A stretch of 64,000 nucleotides of DNA from Faeciplasma sp900553675 (GTDB taxonomy: Bacteria; Bacillota; Clostridia; Oscillospirales; Ruminococcaceae). This document shows, piece after piece, positions 34,436-42,907 of the stretch. The stretch covers positions 42,788-106,787 of the forward strand of contig CAUAFG010000007.1 in assembly GCA_958428235.1 (NCBI GenBank). Reading direction: 5' to 3'. Position 1 is the first letter of the stretch; each line of letters opens with the position of its first letter. The notes under the pieces were generated by a model. The model did no database searches and was not told the DNA's origin. It saw only the letters and a program-made list of their open reading frames with translations. Both the position numbers and the translations under genes were made by a program.

Positions 34436-35524
34436 TCAGAGATTTGCAAGTATCAAATCTCCCATTTCGGTGCTGCCTACCTTGCGGCACTTGGCGGCTT
34501 CGTTGGGGTCGGCAGGCATTATATCCGCAGTTCTTATGCCCATATCCAGAACCTTGGAGACGGCAGACTCGATGCAGTCCGCCTCGGCAGCCATATCAAA
34601 GCTGTAGCGAAGCATCATAGCCGCTGAAAGGATGGTTCCTATGGGGTTTGCAATGTCCATTCCCGCAATGTCGGGGGCGGAGCCGTGAATAGGCTCGTAC
34701 AGTCCCACGCTTGTTGCACCGAGACTTGATGAGGGTATCATTCCGATAGAGCCGGTTATCATGGATGCTTCGTCCGAAAGAATGTCGCCAAACATGTTTT
34801 CGGTGACGATAACGTCAAACTGGGCGGGATTCTTGACTATCTGCATAGCGCAGTTGTCGACAAGCATGTCGCTAAGCTCGACATCGGGGTATTCCTCGGC
34901 AAGACGGTGCATTACCGACTTCCAAAGACGGCTGGTGTCCAGAACGTTTGACTTTTCCACCGAGCAGAGCTTGTGGTTTCTCTTGCGCGCAGTCTCAAAG
35001 CCGATTCTGCCGATTCTTTCTATTTCGCTTTCGGAGTATTTCATGATATCGCGGGAGACCTTTTCGCCACTCTCCTCGGAGGTGGTATGCTCGCCGAAGT
35101 ATATGCCGCCGATAAGCTCGCGGACTATTATGAAATCAATTCCCTTTTCAACGATAGACGGGCGCAGAGGAGACGCACTGGCAAGCTGCTGCCAGATTTT
35201 TGCGGGGCGGTTGTTTGAATATACACCCATGCCCGCTCTCAGACGGAGCAGCCCCTTTTCGGGACGCTTGTCGCCGGGCATAGAGTTCCATTTTGTTCCG
35301 CCGACCGCGCCTAAAAGAACGCTGTCAGATTCGAGACACTTTTTAAGCATGTCTGCGGGAAGAGGGTCTCCCCACTTGTCGATGGCAATGCCGCCCATGT
35401 CAACGTCTGTATAATTAAATGTGTGGGAGAAACGGGCAGCAATGCCACCAAGCACTTTTACAGCCTGATTCACTATTTCGGGACCAATGCCGTCGCCCCT
35501 GATCAGAGCTATATTTTTAACCAT
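34436..35524 (-). CDS. leuB: 3-isopropylmalate dehydrogenase
   Basis: 362 residues from ATG 35524 (AAAGGAATGATAACA before it; an earlier ATG at 35542 is inside that SD region). Motifs ALIRGDGIGPEIV, FIIVRELIGGIYFGEH, DNCAMQIVKNPAQFDVIVTEN in outline, and GSAPDIAGMDIANPIGTI. Oxidises 3-isopropylmalate with NAD. Preceded by the R1-B repeat, which separates it from leuD. Confidence 0.96.
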   Translation of the reverse strand: MVKNIALIRGDGIGPEIVNQAVKVLGGIAARFSHTFNYTDVDMGGIAIDKWGDPLPADMLKKCLESDSVLLGAVGGTKWNSMPGDKRPEKGLLRLRAGMGVYSNNRPAKIWQQLASASPLRPSIVEKGIDFIIVRELIGGIYFGEHTTSEESGEKVSRDIMKYSESEIERIGRIGFETARKRNHKLCSVEKSNVLDTSRLWKSVMHRLAEEYPDVELSDMLVDNCAMQIVKNPAQFDVIVTENMFGDILSDEASMITGSIGMIPSSSLGATSVGLYEPIHGSAPDIAGMDIANPIGTILSAAMMLRYSFDMAAEADCIESAVSKVLDMGIRTADIMPADPNEAAKCRKVGSTEMGDLILANL

Positions 35525-35601
35525 TGTTATCATTCCTTTCACGAAAAATAGGATAAATCAAAACTATCTATCAAAAGCAAAGACTTAAAAGTTTCGTCCA
35601 C

Positions 35602-35845
35602 CTTTTCAAAGGTGGCAGGGTCGAGGGGCAGAGCCCTCGCAGGGTCAAGGGACAGAGTCCCTTGCGAGGTCAAGGGCGAGGAGCCCTTGTCGCTCCCCGC
35701 AGGGAGCGAAATCCCCAGCGAAGCAAAACGCAGGACGGGGAGCAAAAACAGTCCAGTGGACTGTTTTTGCGTGGGGAGACCCTCGTCGGGGGTCTCCCTA
35801 TGGGCGCACGGAGTGCGTCCATCCCTGCACAAACTTTCAATCCAA
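35602..35845. repeat. Dispersed hairpin repeat R1, copy B (uninterrupted)
   Basis: Continuous copy: GGTGGCAGGGTCGAGGGGCAG, then CAGGGTCAAGGGACAGAG, GCTCCCCGCAGGGAGCGAAA, AAAAACAGTCCAGTGGACTG (35744-35763) and CTCGTCGGGGGTCTCCCTAT, CACGGAGTGCGTCCATCCC. Serves as the empty-site reference for the R2 insertions in copies A and C. It sits inside the leu operon between leuD and leuB. Confidence 0.8.
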
Positions 35846-35906
35846 TCAAACCAATAATTCAATCACAAAGTTCACCTTTCGGCAAACCAAATCTCTCCGC
35901 GAAAAA

Positions 35907-36392
35907 CTACTTTGCCCGAATAGACTTCAAAAGTCCCCCAGCCTTAATAATATTCTGAATAAACGGCGGGAACGGCTGAGCCTTAAACACCTTTCCCTTG
36001 GTGATGTCCTTAATCTCGCCGCTGTCAAAGTCGATTTCAACCTGATCGTCGGCTTCAATCTCGTTGCAGGCTTCCTCGCACTCTAAAATCGGAAGACCTA
36101 TATTAATCGCGTTGCGGTAGAAAATCCGCGCAAAGCTCTTTGCAATTACACATCCGGTGCCGCAGGTCTTGATAACCAGCGGAGCGTGTTCGCGAGACGA
36201 GCCGCAGCCGAAGTTCCAGCCTGCAACCATGATGTCTCCCGCAGAGACGTTCTTTACAAACTCTTTGTCGATATCCTCCATGCAATGGGCGGCAAGCTCC
36301 TTGGCATTGGAAGTGTTCAGGTATCTTGCGGGGATGATAACGTCGGTGTCCACGTTGTCGCCGTATTTAAAAACTTTTCCCTTGGTGTTCAT
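35907..36392 (-). CDS. leuD: 3-isopropylmalate dehydratase small subunit
   Basis: 161 residues from ATG 36392 (GAGGAGGATGAAGTT before it). Swivel domain: GDNVDTDVIIPARYL, WNFGCGSSREHAPLVIK, FARIFYRNAINIGLPIL. Partner of LeuC in the aconitase-like isomerase. Short (bacterial/archaeal type) form, as usual in Clostridia. 19 bp after leuC; a longer in-frame reading to 36515 overlaps leuC and lacks an SD. Confidence 0.96.
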   Translation of the reverse strand: MNTKGKVFKYGDNVDTDVIIPARYLNTSNAKELAAHCMEDIDKEFVKNVSAGDIMVAGWNFGCGSSREHAPLVIKTCGTGCVIAKSFARIFYRNAINIGLPILECEEACNEIEADDQVEIDFDSGEIKDITKGKVFKAQPFPPFIQNIIKAGGLLKSIRAK

Positions 36393-36411
36393 AACTTCAT
36401 CCTCCTCGATA

Positions 36412-37668
36412 TCAGAGCTTGTACTCGGTGATGTGTCCCGCCAGCGCACTTGCGGCGGCAGTCGCCGGTGAAGCAAGGTAAACCTCGCTGTCAACGTGAC
36501 CCATTCTGCCCACAAAGTTGCGGTTGGTGGTTGCTATGCACCGCTCACCGGCTGCTAAAATTCCCATATATCCGCCAAGGCAGGGACCGCAGGTGGGGGT
36601 TGAAACCACCGCTCCCGAATCTATAAACGATGTGACATATCCGCGCTCAACACATTCGCGGTAAATTGCCATTGTCGCCGGAATGATTATGCAGCGAACG
36701 CCGTCGGCTATCTTTTTGCCGTTAAGCACGTTGTAGGCGGCTTCCATGTCCTCCATGCGTCCGTTGGTGCAGCTTCCTATTACTACTTGGTCAATCTTTA
36801 TGCCGTTAAGCTCGGATGCGGGCTTGGTGTTTTCGGGAAGATGAGGGCAGCTGACGGTGGGGGTAATATCGCTTAAATTGATGTCGATAACCCGCTCATA
36901 CTCGGCGTCGGGGTCGGCTTCAAACACCCTCGGCTCGCGCTCGCAGCGATCCTGCATGTATTCAAGGGTGATGTCGTCAACCGGGAAAATGCCATTCTTT
37001 GCGCCCGCTTCGATTGCCATGTTGCATATGCAAAGGCGCGAATCCATCGAAAGCGACTTAACTCCCTCGCCGCAGAACTCCATGCTCTTGTAAAGTGCGC
37101 CGTCAACGCCTATCATGCCGATGATGGTAAGTATAACGTCCTTTCCGCTGCAATTTGCGGGAAGGCTTCCTGTAAGATTAAACTTGATTGCTGATGGAAC
37201 CTTGAACCATGCCATTCCGGTAGCCATGCCGGCAGCCATATCGGTCGAGCCGACGCCGGTCGAGAACGCTCCCAAAGCGCCGTAGGTGCAGGTGTGGCTG
37301 TCCGCGCCGATAATGCAGTCGCCGGCGGTGACAACTCCCTGCTCGGGCAGAAGGGCGTGTTCAATGCCCATCTTTCCGACATCATAGAAGTGGCTGATAC
37401 CGTGACAGCCCGCAAACTCGCGGCACTGCTTCGACTGCTCCGCCGCCTTGATGTCCTTGTTGGGGACAAAGTGGTCTAAAACTATCGCGATTCTGTTCTT
37501 ATCGAAAACGCCGTTAAAGCCCGACTTTGTAAATTCGTTCACTGCCACGGGGGTGGTGATATCGTTGCCAAGAACTATATCCAGCTTGGCATTTATCAGC
37601 TGACCTGCGCACACACTGTCCAAACCTGCGTGCGCCGCCAGAATCTTTTGTGTCATCGTCATTCCCAT
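36412..37668 (-). CDS. leuC: 3-isopropylmalate dehydratase large subunit
   Basis: 418 residues, the HACN short type. Fe-S ligands in GSCTNGRMEDM and PTCGPCLGG (Cys-x2-Cys); active-site regions IGADSHTCTYGALGAFSTG. Isomerises 2- to 3-isopropylmalate with LeuD. AAAGGATATACAGTT precedes the ATG; 22 bp after leuA. Confidence 0.96.
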   Translation of the reverse strand: MGMTMTQKILAAHAGLDSVCAGQLINAKLDIVLGNDITTPVAVNEFTKSGFNGVFDKNRIAIVLDHFVPNKDIKAAEQSKQCREFAGCHGISHFYDVGKMGIEHALLPEQGVVTAGDCIIGADSHTCTYGALGAFSTGVGSTDMAAGMATGMAWFKVPSAIKFNLTGSLPANCSGKDVILTIIGMIGVDGALYKSMEFCGEGVKSLSMDSRLCICNMAIEAGAKNGIFPVDDITLEYMQDRCEREPRVFEADPDAEYERVIDINLSDITPTVSCPHLPENTKPASELNGIKIDQVVIGSCTNGRMEDMEAAYNVLNGKKIADGVRCIIIPATMAIYRECVERGYVTSFIDSGAVVSTPTCGPCLGGYMGILAAGERCIATTNRNFVGRMGHVDSEVYLASPATAAASALAGHITEYKL

Positions 37669-37690
37669 AACTGTATATCCTTTCTTGATT

Positions 37691-39358
37691 TTATTTGTTA
37701 AAGGCGTTGTGGAAGGCGTTTAAAAGTGCGTCCGCGCTGGCGTGGATGATATCGGTGTTGGTGCCGGCACCCCAGCTAAGAGTTCCGTTTTCGTCCCTTA
37801 TTCCGATATAGGCAACTGCCACGCTCTTAGAGCCTTCCTCCTGCATGCTGTGCTCGGTGTAAACCAAAAGCTCGTAGGTCTTGCCGGTGAATTTCTTTAA
37901 GCCGTTGCTTACGGCGTCAAGCGTGCCGTTTCCTGTTGCGGTGACAACGGTTTTTTCGTTGTTCTTAATAAAGGTGATGTCCGCCTGAATCTCCTTGCCC
38001 TTGCGGATAAAGTGCATCTCGGCGATATCCACCGACTTGTTATCTATAAAGTAATGATCCTTGAAAATCTTAAGTATTTCGTCAACCTTAAGCTCCTTAT
38101 GCTCGTGGTCGGAGACCGACTTGCACAGATAGCTCAGGTTCTCGCGCATACCGGACGGGAGGACGTAGCCGTAGCTCTGCTCCAAAAGATATCCTATTCC
38201 GCCCTTGCCGCTCTGCGAGTTCACTCGGATGACGTCTGCATCGTAGGTGCGGCTGATATCGTGCGGGTCGATGGGGATATAGGGGACGTTCCACTGACTA
38301 AGTCCCTTTTCCTCGCGGTACTTCATGCCCTTTGCGATAGCGTCCTGATGGCTGCCGGAGAATGCCGCGAACACCAAAGCTCCGGCATAGGGGGAGCGCT
38401 CATAAACGTGCATTCTGGTGCATTCCTCATACACGCTGACAAGGTGTGGCATATCGGAAAAGTCGAGCTTGGGGTCAACACCGTGGCTATACATATTCAT
38501 TGCAAGGGTGACAATATCCACGTTGCCGGTTCTTTCGCCGTTGCCGAAGAGAGTGCCCTCTACCCTGTCCGCGCCCGCCAAGATTGCAAGCTCGGTATCC
38601 GCAACGCCGGTTCCCCTGTCGTTGTGCGGGTGAAGTGAAAGGGTGACGTGCTCGCGGTATTTAAGATTCTCGCTGATATATTCCACCTGCGATGCATACA
38701 CGTGCGGCAGGCTCATTTCAACCGTCACGGGGAGGTTGATTATAACGTTGTTGGTCTCGCTCGGCTCTAAAATATCAAGGACTGCGTTGCAGACCTCCAG
38801 TGCGTATTCCGGCTCGGTTCCTGTAAAGCTTTCGGGGGAATACTCAAAGCGGAAGTTGCCCTCGTATTCGGCGGCAAGCTTTTTAACAAGCTTTGCGCCG
38901 TCGGTAGCGATCTTCATTATCTCTTCCTTAGACTTGCGGAAGACCTGCTCGCGCTGAACCACGCTTACCGAGTTGTAGAAGTGAATGATAGCCGAGGGCG
39001 CGCCCTTGCATGCTTCAAAGGTCTTTCTTATGATGTGCTCGCGGCACTGGGTCAGCACCTGAACGGTAACGTCCTGCGGGATCATGTTGTTATCTATAAG
39101 TGTGCGCAGAAATTCGTATTCGGTCTCGCTCGCCGCGGGGAAGCCTACCTCGATTTCCTTGAAGCCGACTTCCAGAAGCATCTGGTAAAACTTGAGCTTT
39201 TCCTCAAGATTCATTGGTATAACAAGGCTCTGGTTGCCGTCACGCATATCCACAGAGCACCATACCGGCGGCTTTTCAATATGATCCTTTTCCACCCACT
39301 TGTTGTGATTACCGGGTGCGGGGAAATATCCCACTTTGTACTTTGAAGCGTCCATCAT
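37691..39358 (-). CDS. leuA: 2-isopropylmalate synthase (LeuA type 2)
   Basis: About 555 residues from ATG 39358 (AAGGAG before it; the next codon is also ATG). DmpG/HMGL-like barrel: VDMRDGNQSLVIPM, GFPAASETEYEFL, HPHNDRGTGVADTELAILAG in outline with metal-binding His-x-His, GNGERTGNVDIVTLAMNMY. C-terminal regulatory domain (leucine feedback). The long form (LeuA2, like yeast/actinobacterial enzymes) rather than the ~510-residue LeuA1. First gene of the run, behind a T-box leader. Confidence 0.95.
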   Translation of the reverse strand: MMDASKYKVGYFPAPGNHNKWVEKDHIEKPPVWCSVDMRDGNQSLVIPMNLEEKLKFYQMLLEVGFKEIEVGFPAASETEYEFLRTLIDNNMIPQDVTVQVLTQCREHIIRKTFEACKGAPSAIIHFYNSVSVVQREQVFRKSKEEIMKIATDGAKLVKKLAAEYEGNFRFEYSPESFTGTEPEYALEVCNAVLDILEPSETNNVIINLPVTVEMSLPHVYASQVEYISENLKYREHVTLSLHPHNDRGTGVADTELAILAGADRVEGTLFGNGERTGNVDIVTLAMNMYSHGVDPKLDFSDMPHLVSVYEECTRMHVYERSPYAGALVFAAFSGSHQDAIAKGMKYREEKGLSQWNVPYIPIDPHDISRTYDADVIRVNSQSGKGGIGYLLEQSYGYVLPSGMRENLSYLCKSVSDHEHKELKVDEILKIFKDHYFIDNKSVDIAEMHFIRKGKEIQADITFIKNNEKTVVTATGNGTLDAVSNGLKKFTGKTYELLVYTEHSMQEEGSKSVAVAYIGIRDENGTLSWGAGTNTDIIHASADALLNAFHNAFNK

Positions 39359-39930
39359 AACTGTTATTCTCCTTAAATAATTATTTGAGGTTTGCCATGA
39401 AGCGGTAATAAAAAATCCGCCCCAAAGCATTTACTTTGAGACGGGTGCTTAAATCGATTTCAACATTGTCAAATCATGCTCAGATATTGAGGACATGAAG
39501 CTCTGACGAAGTCAAAATTTGCTGGTTTCGGCTTTGCCGAAACCGTACACTCGCGGTACCACTCAAATTGCCGGATATAGCCGTTTATACGGATACTTTC
39601 CGACCACCTCATGGGATCTAACAATCCCTTTGCGTTTACGCAGCTTCACGTGCAGCCTTAGTTATATTATATAGTATGTTCGGGCTGCCGGCTCGGAAGG
39701 GAGAAGAGCAATTCGCGCTATTGGGCGCGAATTGCGGTCAGTCCGCTTACGCGAACTTCCGGCTATGCGCCTTGAATATGGTGCTGTTGCTGTCGAACTA
39801 ACGGCTTTGCTCACCATACGCGAATCACGAAGAAACATCTTCAAAAGATCGTCGCAGCCGGCTTTCACCCTGCCCGGCTCTCTGAGTGCTGACGGATTCT
39901 TTTCTAATCTTCGTCATTGCCTTTATATTT
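39359..39930 (-). promoter_or_regulatory. T-box riboswitch leader of the leu-ilv operon
   Basis: A ~570-nt leader on the minus strand. Stem I base GACGAAGA / TCTTCGTG, distal loop AGAGAGCCGGGCAGGGTG-AAAGCCGGC (the AG-bulge signature), stem II ATGGTG/CACCAT, and the T-box proper TGGTACCGCG (39561-39552), whose antiterminator bulge pairs with the tRNA acceptor end. A terminator (39444-39417 stem, T6 to 39410) lies just before leuA. Uncharged tRNA should prevent termination. The specifier loop reads GAAGATGTT; no leucine codon is at the usual offset. Confidence 0.88.
39410..39444 (-). terminator. T-box regulated terminator before leuA
   Basis: CCGTCTCAAAG (39444-39434) pairs with CTTTGGGGCGG (39427-39417, two G-U) then ATTTTTT. 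Switchable partner of the T-box antiterminator, or a second, independent stop. Confidence 0.7.
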
Positions 39931-39936
39931 TTATTC

Positions 39937-39965
39937 ATTATAGCATTAAAGCGGTAAGTTGTCAA
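39937..39965 (-). promoter_or_regulatory. Promoter of the leu-ilv operon
   Basis: Perfect consensus on the minus strand: TTGACA (39965-39960), 17 bp, TATAAT (39942-39937), about 7 bp before the inferred T-box leader start. Confidence 0.85.
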
Positions 39966-40136
39966 CTGTTTAAAGTGTATAAAAGTTTGCAAATTTTCGC
40001 TTCGTTTATGTGTGAAAAGCGAATTTTGCCGTCAAGAAACATATCATTGCTTCACCGGCGGCAATCACCTATTGACTTTCGGCTTTGCTTGCTATATAGT
40101 GGTATTATTACAATGAATTAAAAGGAGCGATATATT

Positions 40137-40922
40137 ATGACCGAACACAGGCTTGAAGGCTCGCCGATAGTGTATTACATAAGCGGAAAAGAGCACGCCG
40201 AGTGGGTGCTGTTTATTCACGCCGCCTTTGCCGACCACACTATGTTCAGCTCGCAGGAGGAGTATTTCAACGATAAATACAACGTGCTGACCCTTGACCT
40301 CATCGGTCACGGAAAATCGCTCGATACCAAAAAGGGCGACTCCATCGCCATGACCGCAGACTGGATAAAGGGAATCTTCGACAAGGAGGGCATAGCAAAG
40401 GCTCACATCGTTGGAGTATCGCTGGGAGCGGTGATTGCTCAGTGCTTTGCGGGGAAATATCCCGAAGCGGTGGGCTCGCTTGCCTGCTTCGGGGGATACG
40501 ATATCAATAATTGTGACCCCAAGCTGCAAAAGGAGAACAGCTCGCATCAAGCTAAAATCATGTTCAGGGCGGTGTTCTCGGTAAAGTGGTTCGCCCAAGC
40601 CAACAAGAAAATCTGCGCCTACACCGAAAAGGCTCAGCAGGAATTTTATGAGATAAATATTCGCTTTCCCAAAAGGTCGTTTATCTATCTGGCAGGACTC
40701 GGTGCGCTTACCGGCGGAGGTTCCGGCTCGCCGCGTAGCTATCCTTTGATGATAGGCTGCGGGCGACACGACATCCCCTCCGAACTCGTAATCATAGACG
40801 AATGGAAAAAGCGCGAACCGGAGTGCGAATCCGTCATATTCGAGAACGCCGGACACTGCGCAAATATGGACGTTCCGGAGGAGTTTAACCGGACTTTAGA
40901 GCGTTTCTGGGGAAAATCCTGA
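40137..40922 (+). CDS. Alpha/beta hydrolase
   Basis: 261 residues. Lid-less hydrolase core: VLFIHAAFADHTMF (oxyanion region), LTLDLIGHGKS, nucleophile elbow VGVSLGA (Ser), acid HDIPSE and catalytic His in NAGHCANMDVPEEF. Probably an esterase or peptidase-like enzyme of the cytoplasm; the substrate is unknown. AAAAGGAGCGATATATT precedes the ATG. Monocistronic between the divergent leu promoter and the SPFH operon. Confidence 0.9.
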   Translation: MTEHRLEGSPIVYYISGKEHAEWVLFIHAAFADHTMFSSQEEYFNDKYNVLTLDLIGHGKSLDTKKGDSIAMTADWIKGIFDKEGIAKAHIVGVSLGAVIAQCFAGKYPEAVGSLACFGGYDINNCDPKLQKENSSHQAKIMFRAVFSVKWFAQANKKICAYTEKAQQEFYEINIRFPKRSFIYLAGLGALTGGGSGSPRSYPLMIGCGRHDIPSELVIIDEWKKREPECESVIFENAGHCANMDVPEEFNRTLERFWGKS

Positions 40923-40941
40923 AAAAATTATATAAAACCAC

Positions 40942-40981
40942 TTGACAAGCTCATATTATTGTGATATCATTTTGATATCAC
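40942..40981 (+). promoter_or_regulatory. Promoter and palindromic operator of the SPFH-RHH operon
   Basis: TTGACA (40942-40947), 17 bp, TATCAT (40965-40970). A perfect inverted repeat GTGATATCA-TTT-TGATATCAC (40961-40981) covers the -10 and start region, so a dimeric repressor bound there would block transcription. The ribbon-helix-helix protein at the end of the operon is an obvious candidate. Confidence 0.75.
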
Positions 40982-41025
40982 GTAAGAAGAGCGTGGTTCT
41001 ATACTATATAAAGGTGGAAATTACA

Positions 41026-42057
41026 ATGACAGAAAAGGTTTTAGGCGCAAAGAAAAACGGCATGAAGGTGCTGTTTTTAACACTTGTTCTCTGGCTCGGC
41101 TCTATCGCACTGACTATTTTTTCGGGAATACAATTGGATAACGGTGCCAACAAGGTTATATTCGTCCCGCTTCTGATAATCGGAATTGTATGGATACTTC
41201 TGGGCTGGATTCCGTTTGCCGGTCTTAAGGTTTTAAAGCCGCAGGAGGCTTTGGTTTTAACCCTGTTCGGCAAGTATGTCGGCACTCTTAAAGGAGACGG
41301 CTTCTATTACGTCAACCCCTTCTGCTCGCCGTTCAACCCTGCCGCAAAGACTAAGCTTAACCAGTCCGGCGACGTTGACGGTGCAACAAAGGCCTCTCCG
41401 ATAGTGGTAAACGCCGCTGCTGCAACCGCCGTTGAAATGCCAAGCAATAAGATATCCCTTAAAATAATGACCCTTAACAACTCCCGCCAGAAGATAAACG
41501 ACTGCCTTGGCAACCCGATCGAAATAGGCATTGCGGTTATGTGGAGGGTCGTTGACACCGCAAAGGCTGTGTTTAATGTTGATAACTATAAGGAATACTT
41601 AAGCTTGCAGTGCGATTCCGCTCTGCGTGAAATCGTAAAGGTCTACCCCTACGATGTTTCGCCAAATGTTGATACCACCGGCGACGGCGTTGCGGACGAA
41701 GGCAGCCTTCGCGGATCGAGCGAGATTGTTGTAAGAAGAATAAAGGAAGAGATTCAGAAGAGAGTAAACGAAGCCGGACTTGAAATTGTTGAGGCAAGGA
41801 TAACATACCTTGCATATGCTCCCGAAATCGCGGCTGTAATGCTGCAAAGACAGCAGGCTTCCGCTATTATCGACGCAAGAAAGATGATTGTAGACGGCGC
41901 AGTAGGCATGGTAGAAATGGCTCTGGAAAGACTGAATCAGGGCGGAATGGTAACACTGGACGAAGAAAGAAAAGCGGCTATGGTATCAAATCTTTTGGTA
42001 GTTCTGTGTGGAAATCACGACGCTCAGCCGATCGTGAACTCGGGAAGCCTTTACTAA
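41026..42057 (+). CDS. SPFH/Band 7 (prohibitin-like) membrane protein
   Basis: 343 residues. Two N-terminal membrane helices (VLFLTLVLWLGSIALTIFSG; VIFVPLLIIGIVWILLGW), then the SPFH domain (LKPQEALVLTLFGKYVGTLK, GFYYVNPFCSPF, VMWRVVDTAKAVFNV, LREIVKVYPYDV) and helical coiled segment AVMLQRQQASAIIDARKMIV. Members scaffold membrane microdomains and proteases. Start at ATG 41026 (AAAGGTGGAAATTACA before it). Four bp before the RHH gene, a combination I associate with conserved Firmicute pairs (SPFH plus Arc-like protein). Confidence 0.9.
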   Translation: MTEKVLGAKKNGMKVLFLTLVLWLGSIALTIFSGIQLDNGANKVIFVPLLIIGIVWILLGWIPFAGLKVLKPQEALVLTLFGKYVGTLKGDGFYYVNPFCSPFNPAAKTKLNQSGDVDGATKASPIVVNAAAATAVEMPSNKISLKIMTLNNSRQKINDCLGNPIEIGIAVMWRVVDTAKAVFNVDNYKEYLSLQCDSALREIVKVYPYDVSPNVDTTGDGVADEGSLRGSSEIVVRRIKEEIQKRVNEAGLEIVEARITYLAYAPEIAAVMLQRQQASAIIDARKMIVDGAVGMVEMALERLNQGGMVTLDEERKAAMVSNLLVVLCGNHDAQPIVNSGSLY

Positions 42058-42060
42058 ATC

Positions 42061-42273
42061 ATGGCTGAAAAAAAGCAGATTCCATTAAGAGTATCGGAAA
42101 AGCTCTATAACGCCCTTGCCGCTTGGGCTGAGGATGATTTCCGCTCCATAAACGGACAAATTGAATATCTTCTCACCGAATGCGTTAAACAGCGCAAAAA
42201 GGACGGTAAGTACGTTGGAGAGGAGATAGACGCACCGCTTGATATCAAGATTGAATCTAAGCCGAATAAGTAA
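42061..42273 (+). CDS. Arc/MetJ-like ribbon-helix-helix protein
   Basis: 70 residues. N-terminal strand KKQIPLRVSEKLYNALAAWA followed by DDFRSINGQIEYLLTECVKQRKK: the RHH dimer motif (Arc fold) that binds palindromic DNA. C-terminal tail is charged. Translationally linked to the SPFH gene (4 bp gap). Likely binds the 21-bp palindrome in the operon's own promoter (inference). Confidence 0.8.
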   Translation: MAEKKQIPLRVSEKLYNALAAWAEDDFRSINGQIEYLLTECVKQRKKDGKYVGEEIDAPLDIKIESKPNK

Positions 42274-42278
42274 TAATG

Positions 42279-42314
42279 CAGCACCTGCCGAAGAAATCAG
42301 CAGGTGCTGTTTTC
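42279..42314 (+). terminator. Terminator of the SPFH-RHH operon
   Basis: CAGCACCTGC and GCAGGTGCTG around CGAAGAAATCA, followed by TTTTC. A near-copy of this hairpin, including the AAGAAATC loop, occurs at 42799-42837 on the other side of R1 copy C. Confidence 0.85.
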
Positions 42315-42346
42315 ATGCCAAACCTTCAAAAGCAAAATCTTAAAAA

Positions 42347-42775
42347 GTTCGCCAGCCTTTCAAGGCAGCAGGTGACGGCATCAACTTTGTAAGTCGCTTG
42401 TCAATAGTATGCCGTCACGCATTGCGTTTCCTCCGTAATTTCCTTTTCCTTCTCAATAAAGCTAGGCTGTACGCCGTTTCTGACATACACTTGCAATCGA
42501 CGGACGGAAACGCCGGACTTATGTTGTCGACTTGGCAGCGCCCTCGCGAGGGTCAAGGGGCGAGCAGCCCTTGCAGGGTTTAAGGGGCAGAGCCCCTTAC
42601 CGCTCCCCGCAGGGAGCGAAATCTCTTGCGCAAGCGAAACGCAGGATGGGGAGTAAAAACAGTCCGGTGGACTGTTTTTACGTGGGAAACGGTAGGCGAA
42701 GCCTAACGCTACCCTCGTCGGGGGTCTCCCTATGGGCGCACGCCAGTGCGTCCATGACTGCACTCCGTAATAGCC
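42347..42775. repeat. Dispersed hairpin repeat R1, copy C (interrupted by R2)
   Basis: Left part CAAGGCAGCAGG is cut by element R2 (42371-42520); right part resumes with GTCGACTTGGCAGCGCCCTC, GCTCCCCGCAGGGAGCGAAA, AAAAACAGTCCGGTGGACTG (from 42655) and CTCGTCGGGGGTCTCCCTAT, then GTGCGTCCATG. It contains an extra GGTAGGCGAAGCCTAACGCTACC hairpin (in outline) absent from copies A and B. ORFs over it are artefacts. Confidence 0.8.
42371..42520 (-). mobile_element. Small nested element R2, copy C
   Basis: In reverse orientation: AAGTCCGGCGTTTCCGTCC at 42520-42502, ATTGCAAG, then GGAGGAAACGCAATGCGTG and a perfect terminal hairpin GTGACGGCAT/ATGCCGTCAC ending at 42371. Internal frame MRDGILLTSDLQS ends early. 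Inserted between CAGCAGG and GTCGA of R1. Confidence 0.6.
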
Positions 42776-42798
42776 CAAACCAAACCCATATACGCCAA

Positions 42799-42837
42799 CA
42801 ACAGCACCCGCCCAAGAAATCTCAGGCAGGTGCTGTT
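42799..42837. terminator. Terminator-like hairpin after the ABC exporter genes
   Basis: AACAGCACCCGCC and GGCAGGTGCTGTT (one mismatch) around CAAGAAATCTCA. Works for the minus-strand ABC genes ending at 42908, or is a duplicate of the terminator at 42279. Confidence 0.6.
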
Positions 42838-42907
42838 ATTATATAGAGGTAATAGATGATAACCTGCTTTTCGGGATTCCTAACCTCCCCGACTTTTCAA
42901 AGCGATA

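Noticed and set aside
35539..35862. Hypothetical proteins with CRDGRTPCAHRETPDEG-like text (also at 30752 and 42401)
   Set aside because: Translations of hairpin repeat R1, not genes.
39732..40121. 129-codon plus-strand ORF
   Set aside because: Covers the T-box leader and leu promoter; no SD.
40092..40856. 254-codon minus-strand ORF
   Set aside because: Shadow of the alpha/beta hydrolase; no recognisable domain.
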